Shown: one piece after another, positions 5,371 to 5,854 of the stretch
How positions within the stretch are numbered: the first letter of the stretch is position 1
How the letters are laid out: each line of letters starts with the position of its first letter
NCBI GenBank assembly: GCA_049325575.1
Contig: JBMOLK010000260.1
Location: forward strand, 1-5,854
Direction of reading: 5' to 3'
Length of the DNA stretch: 5,854 nucleotides
Source of the DNA: JBMOLK01 sp049325575
GTDB lineage: Bacteria; Bacillota; Clostridia; Acetivibrionales; Acetivibrionaceae
Program-made: the position numbers and the translations under genes
Notes under the pieces: generated by a model
Told to the model about the DNA's origin: nothing
Seen by the model: the letters and a program-made list of their open reading frames with translations, nothing else
Database searches by the model: none

Positions 5371-5853
5371 TTATGCCAGTATTTGATTGGTGGAGGCGCA
5401 ATTTCCTTTGCTTAGAAGTATCTTTCGGATATCCTTCCCGCTTTTATGCATAAAGTCATCTACAAACCTCTCAATGAGAAGAGTATACTCAGGACTTTGG
5501 GTCCGCTCATTGCATATTTCTATGTCCTCCAACATATAATTGTCATTCATATTTACATCTTCTGCTTTGAGATAATCATAATAGTAGTGCCTGACTCTTA
5601 AAGCAAAAGCTAAAGATCTAAGAATTTCAATTTGAATTTTGGGCTTACCGTAATGATAATAGCAGAACAGTTCTACAGTATCTGTATAAGGTATATAGTT
5701 CTGGTCCGAAACGTCAAATATCCCTCTGGATGGAGGAAATAAATCGTAGTCTGTTTTTATAACTGGATTCTTTACATTGTATAATAACCGCTGCCATCTG
5801 CTTTCAAACACAATTAAATTCCTCGGTATATATTTATCTCCCAATAAAAATCT
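5371..5853 (-). CDS. Hypothetical protein, 5'-truncated by window edge
   Basis: The frame is open to the last complete codon at the right edge, so about 160 C-terminal residues are seen and the start probably lies outside. A TTG at 5844 could begin a 157-residue protein, but no ribosome binding site is visible before it. I do not recognise the family. The visible part is soluble in character, with no membrane helix. It is rich in tyrosine and aromatic residues (CYYHYGK; RHYYYDY) and contains a likely helix with LRSLAFALRVRHYYYDYLK. It ends with a helical acidic/basic tail (RFVDDFMHKSGKDIRKILL). It converges on the M24 gene and shares the terminator at 5326-5369. The reading frame is intact, and its base composition resembles the rest of the window. 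Confidence 0.65.
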   Translation of the reverse strand, partial: RFLLGDKYIPRNLIVFESRWQRLLYNVKNPVIKTDYDLFPPSRGIFDVSDQNYIPYTDTVELFCYYHYGKPKIQIEILRSLAFALRVRHYYYDYLKAEDVNMNDNYMLEDIEICNERTQSPEYTLLIERFVDDFMHKSGKDIRKILLSKGNCASTNQILA

Positions 5854-5854
5854 A

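Overview
This AT-rich window has strong AGGAGG-type ribosome binding sites, TTG/ATG starts, short intergenic hairpin terminators and protein families typical of anaerobic Firmicutes. It most likely comes from a member of the Clostridia, perhaps near Ruminiclostridium/Clostridium; the genus is a guess from general character. It looks like ordinary chromosome: there are no transposases, phage genes, CRISPR arrays or RNA genes that I can support.

Layout, left to right. (1) At 3-320 (+) is the 3' part of a DUF2294/MpsC-family gene that begins outside the window. (2) At 321-613 is a leader/intergenic stretch with an 8-9 bp palindrome followed by a T-run, a possible nine-codon leader peptide with an excellent ribosome binding site, and a stem that could mask a downstream ribosome binding site. 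(3) At 614-2494 (+) is a 626-residue DUF4914-family protein. Read by eye, it carries nearly the full motif order of GTP-type phosphoenolpyruvate carboxykinase (PEPCK), combined with a P-loop of HPr-kinase type. (4) At 2495-2814 is a 320-base gene-poor stretch with two terminators facing each other, a second copy of the palindrome seen at 383, a possible 16-residue microprotein on the minus strand, and a small hairpin. (5) At 2815-3792 (-) is a two-helix membrane-anchored protein of unknown function. (6) At 3793-3997 is a divergent promoter region with operator-like palindromes. (7) At 3998-5191 (+) is an M24 (Xaa-Pro dipeptidase/aminopeptidase P-like) metallopeptidase with all five metal ligands. 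(8) At 5192-5370 is an imperfect 86-base inverted repeat and a bidirectional terminator. (9) At 5371-5853 (-) is the 3' part of an unrecognised gene running off the right edge.

The genes do not form one obvious pathway. Each larger gene appears to be its own transcription unit, separated by hairpins. The most interesting content is the PEPCK/HPr-kinase-like reading of the DUF4914 protein, and the matched palindromes on both sides of that gene together with the structured leader in front of it. All family assignments are from memory of motifs; no search was run.
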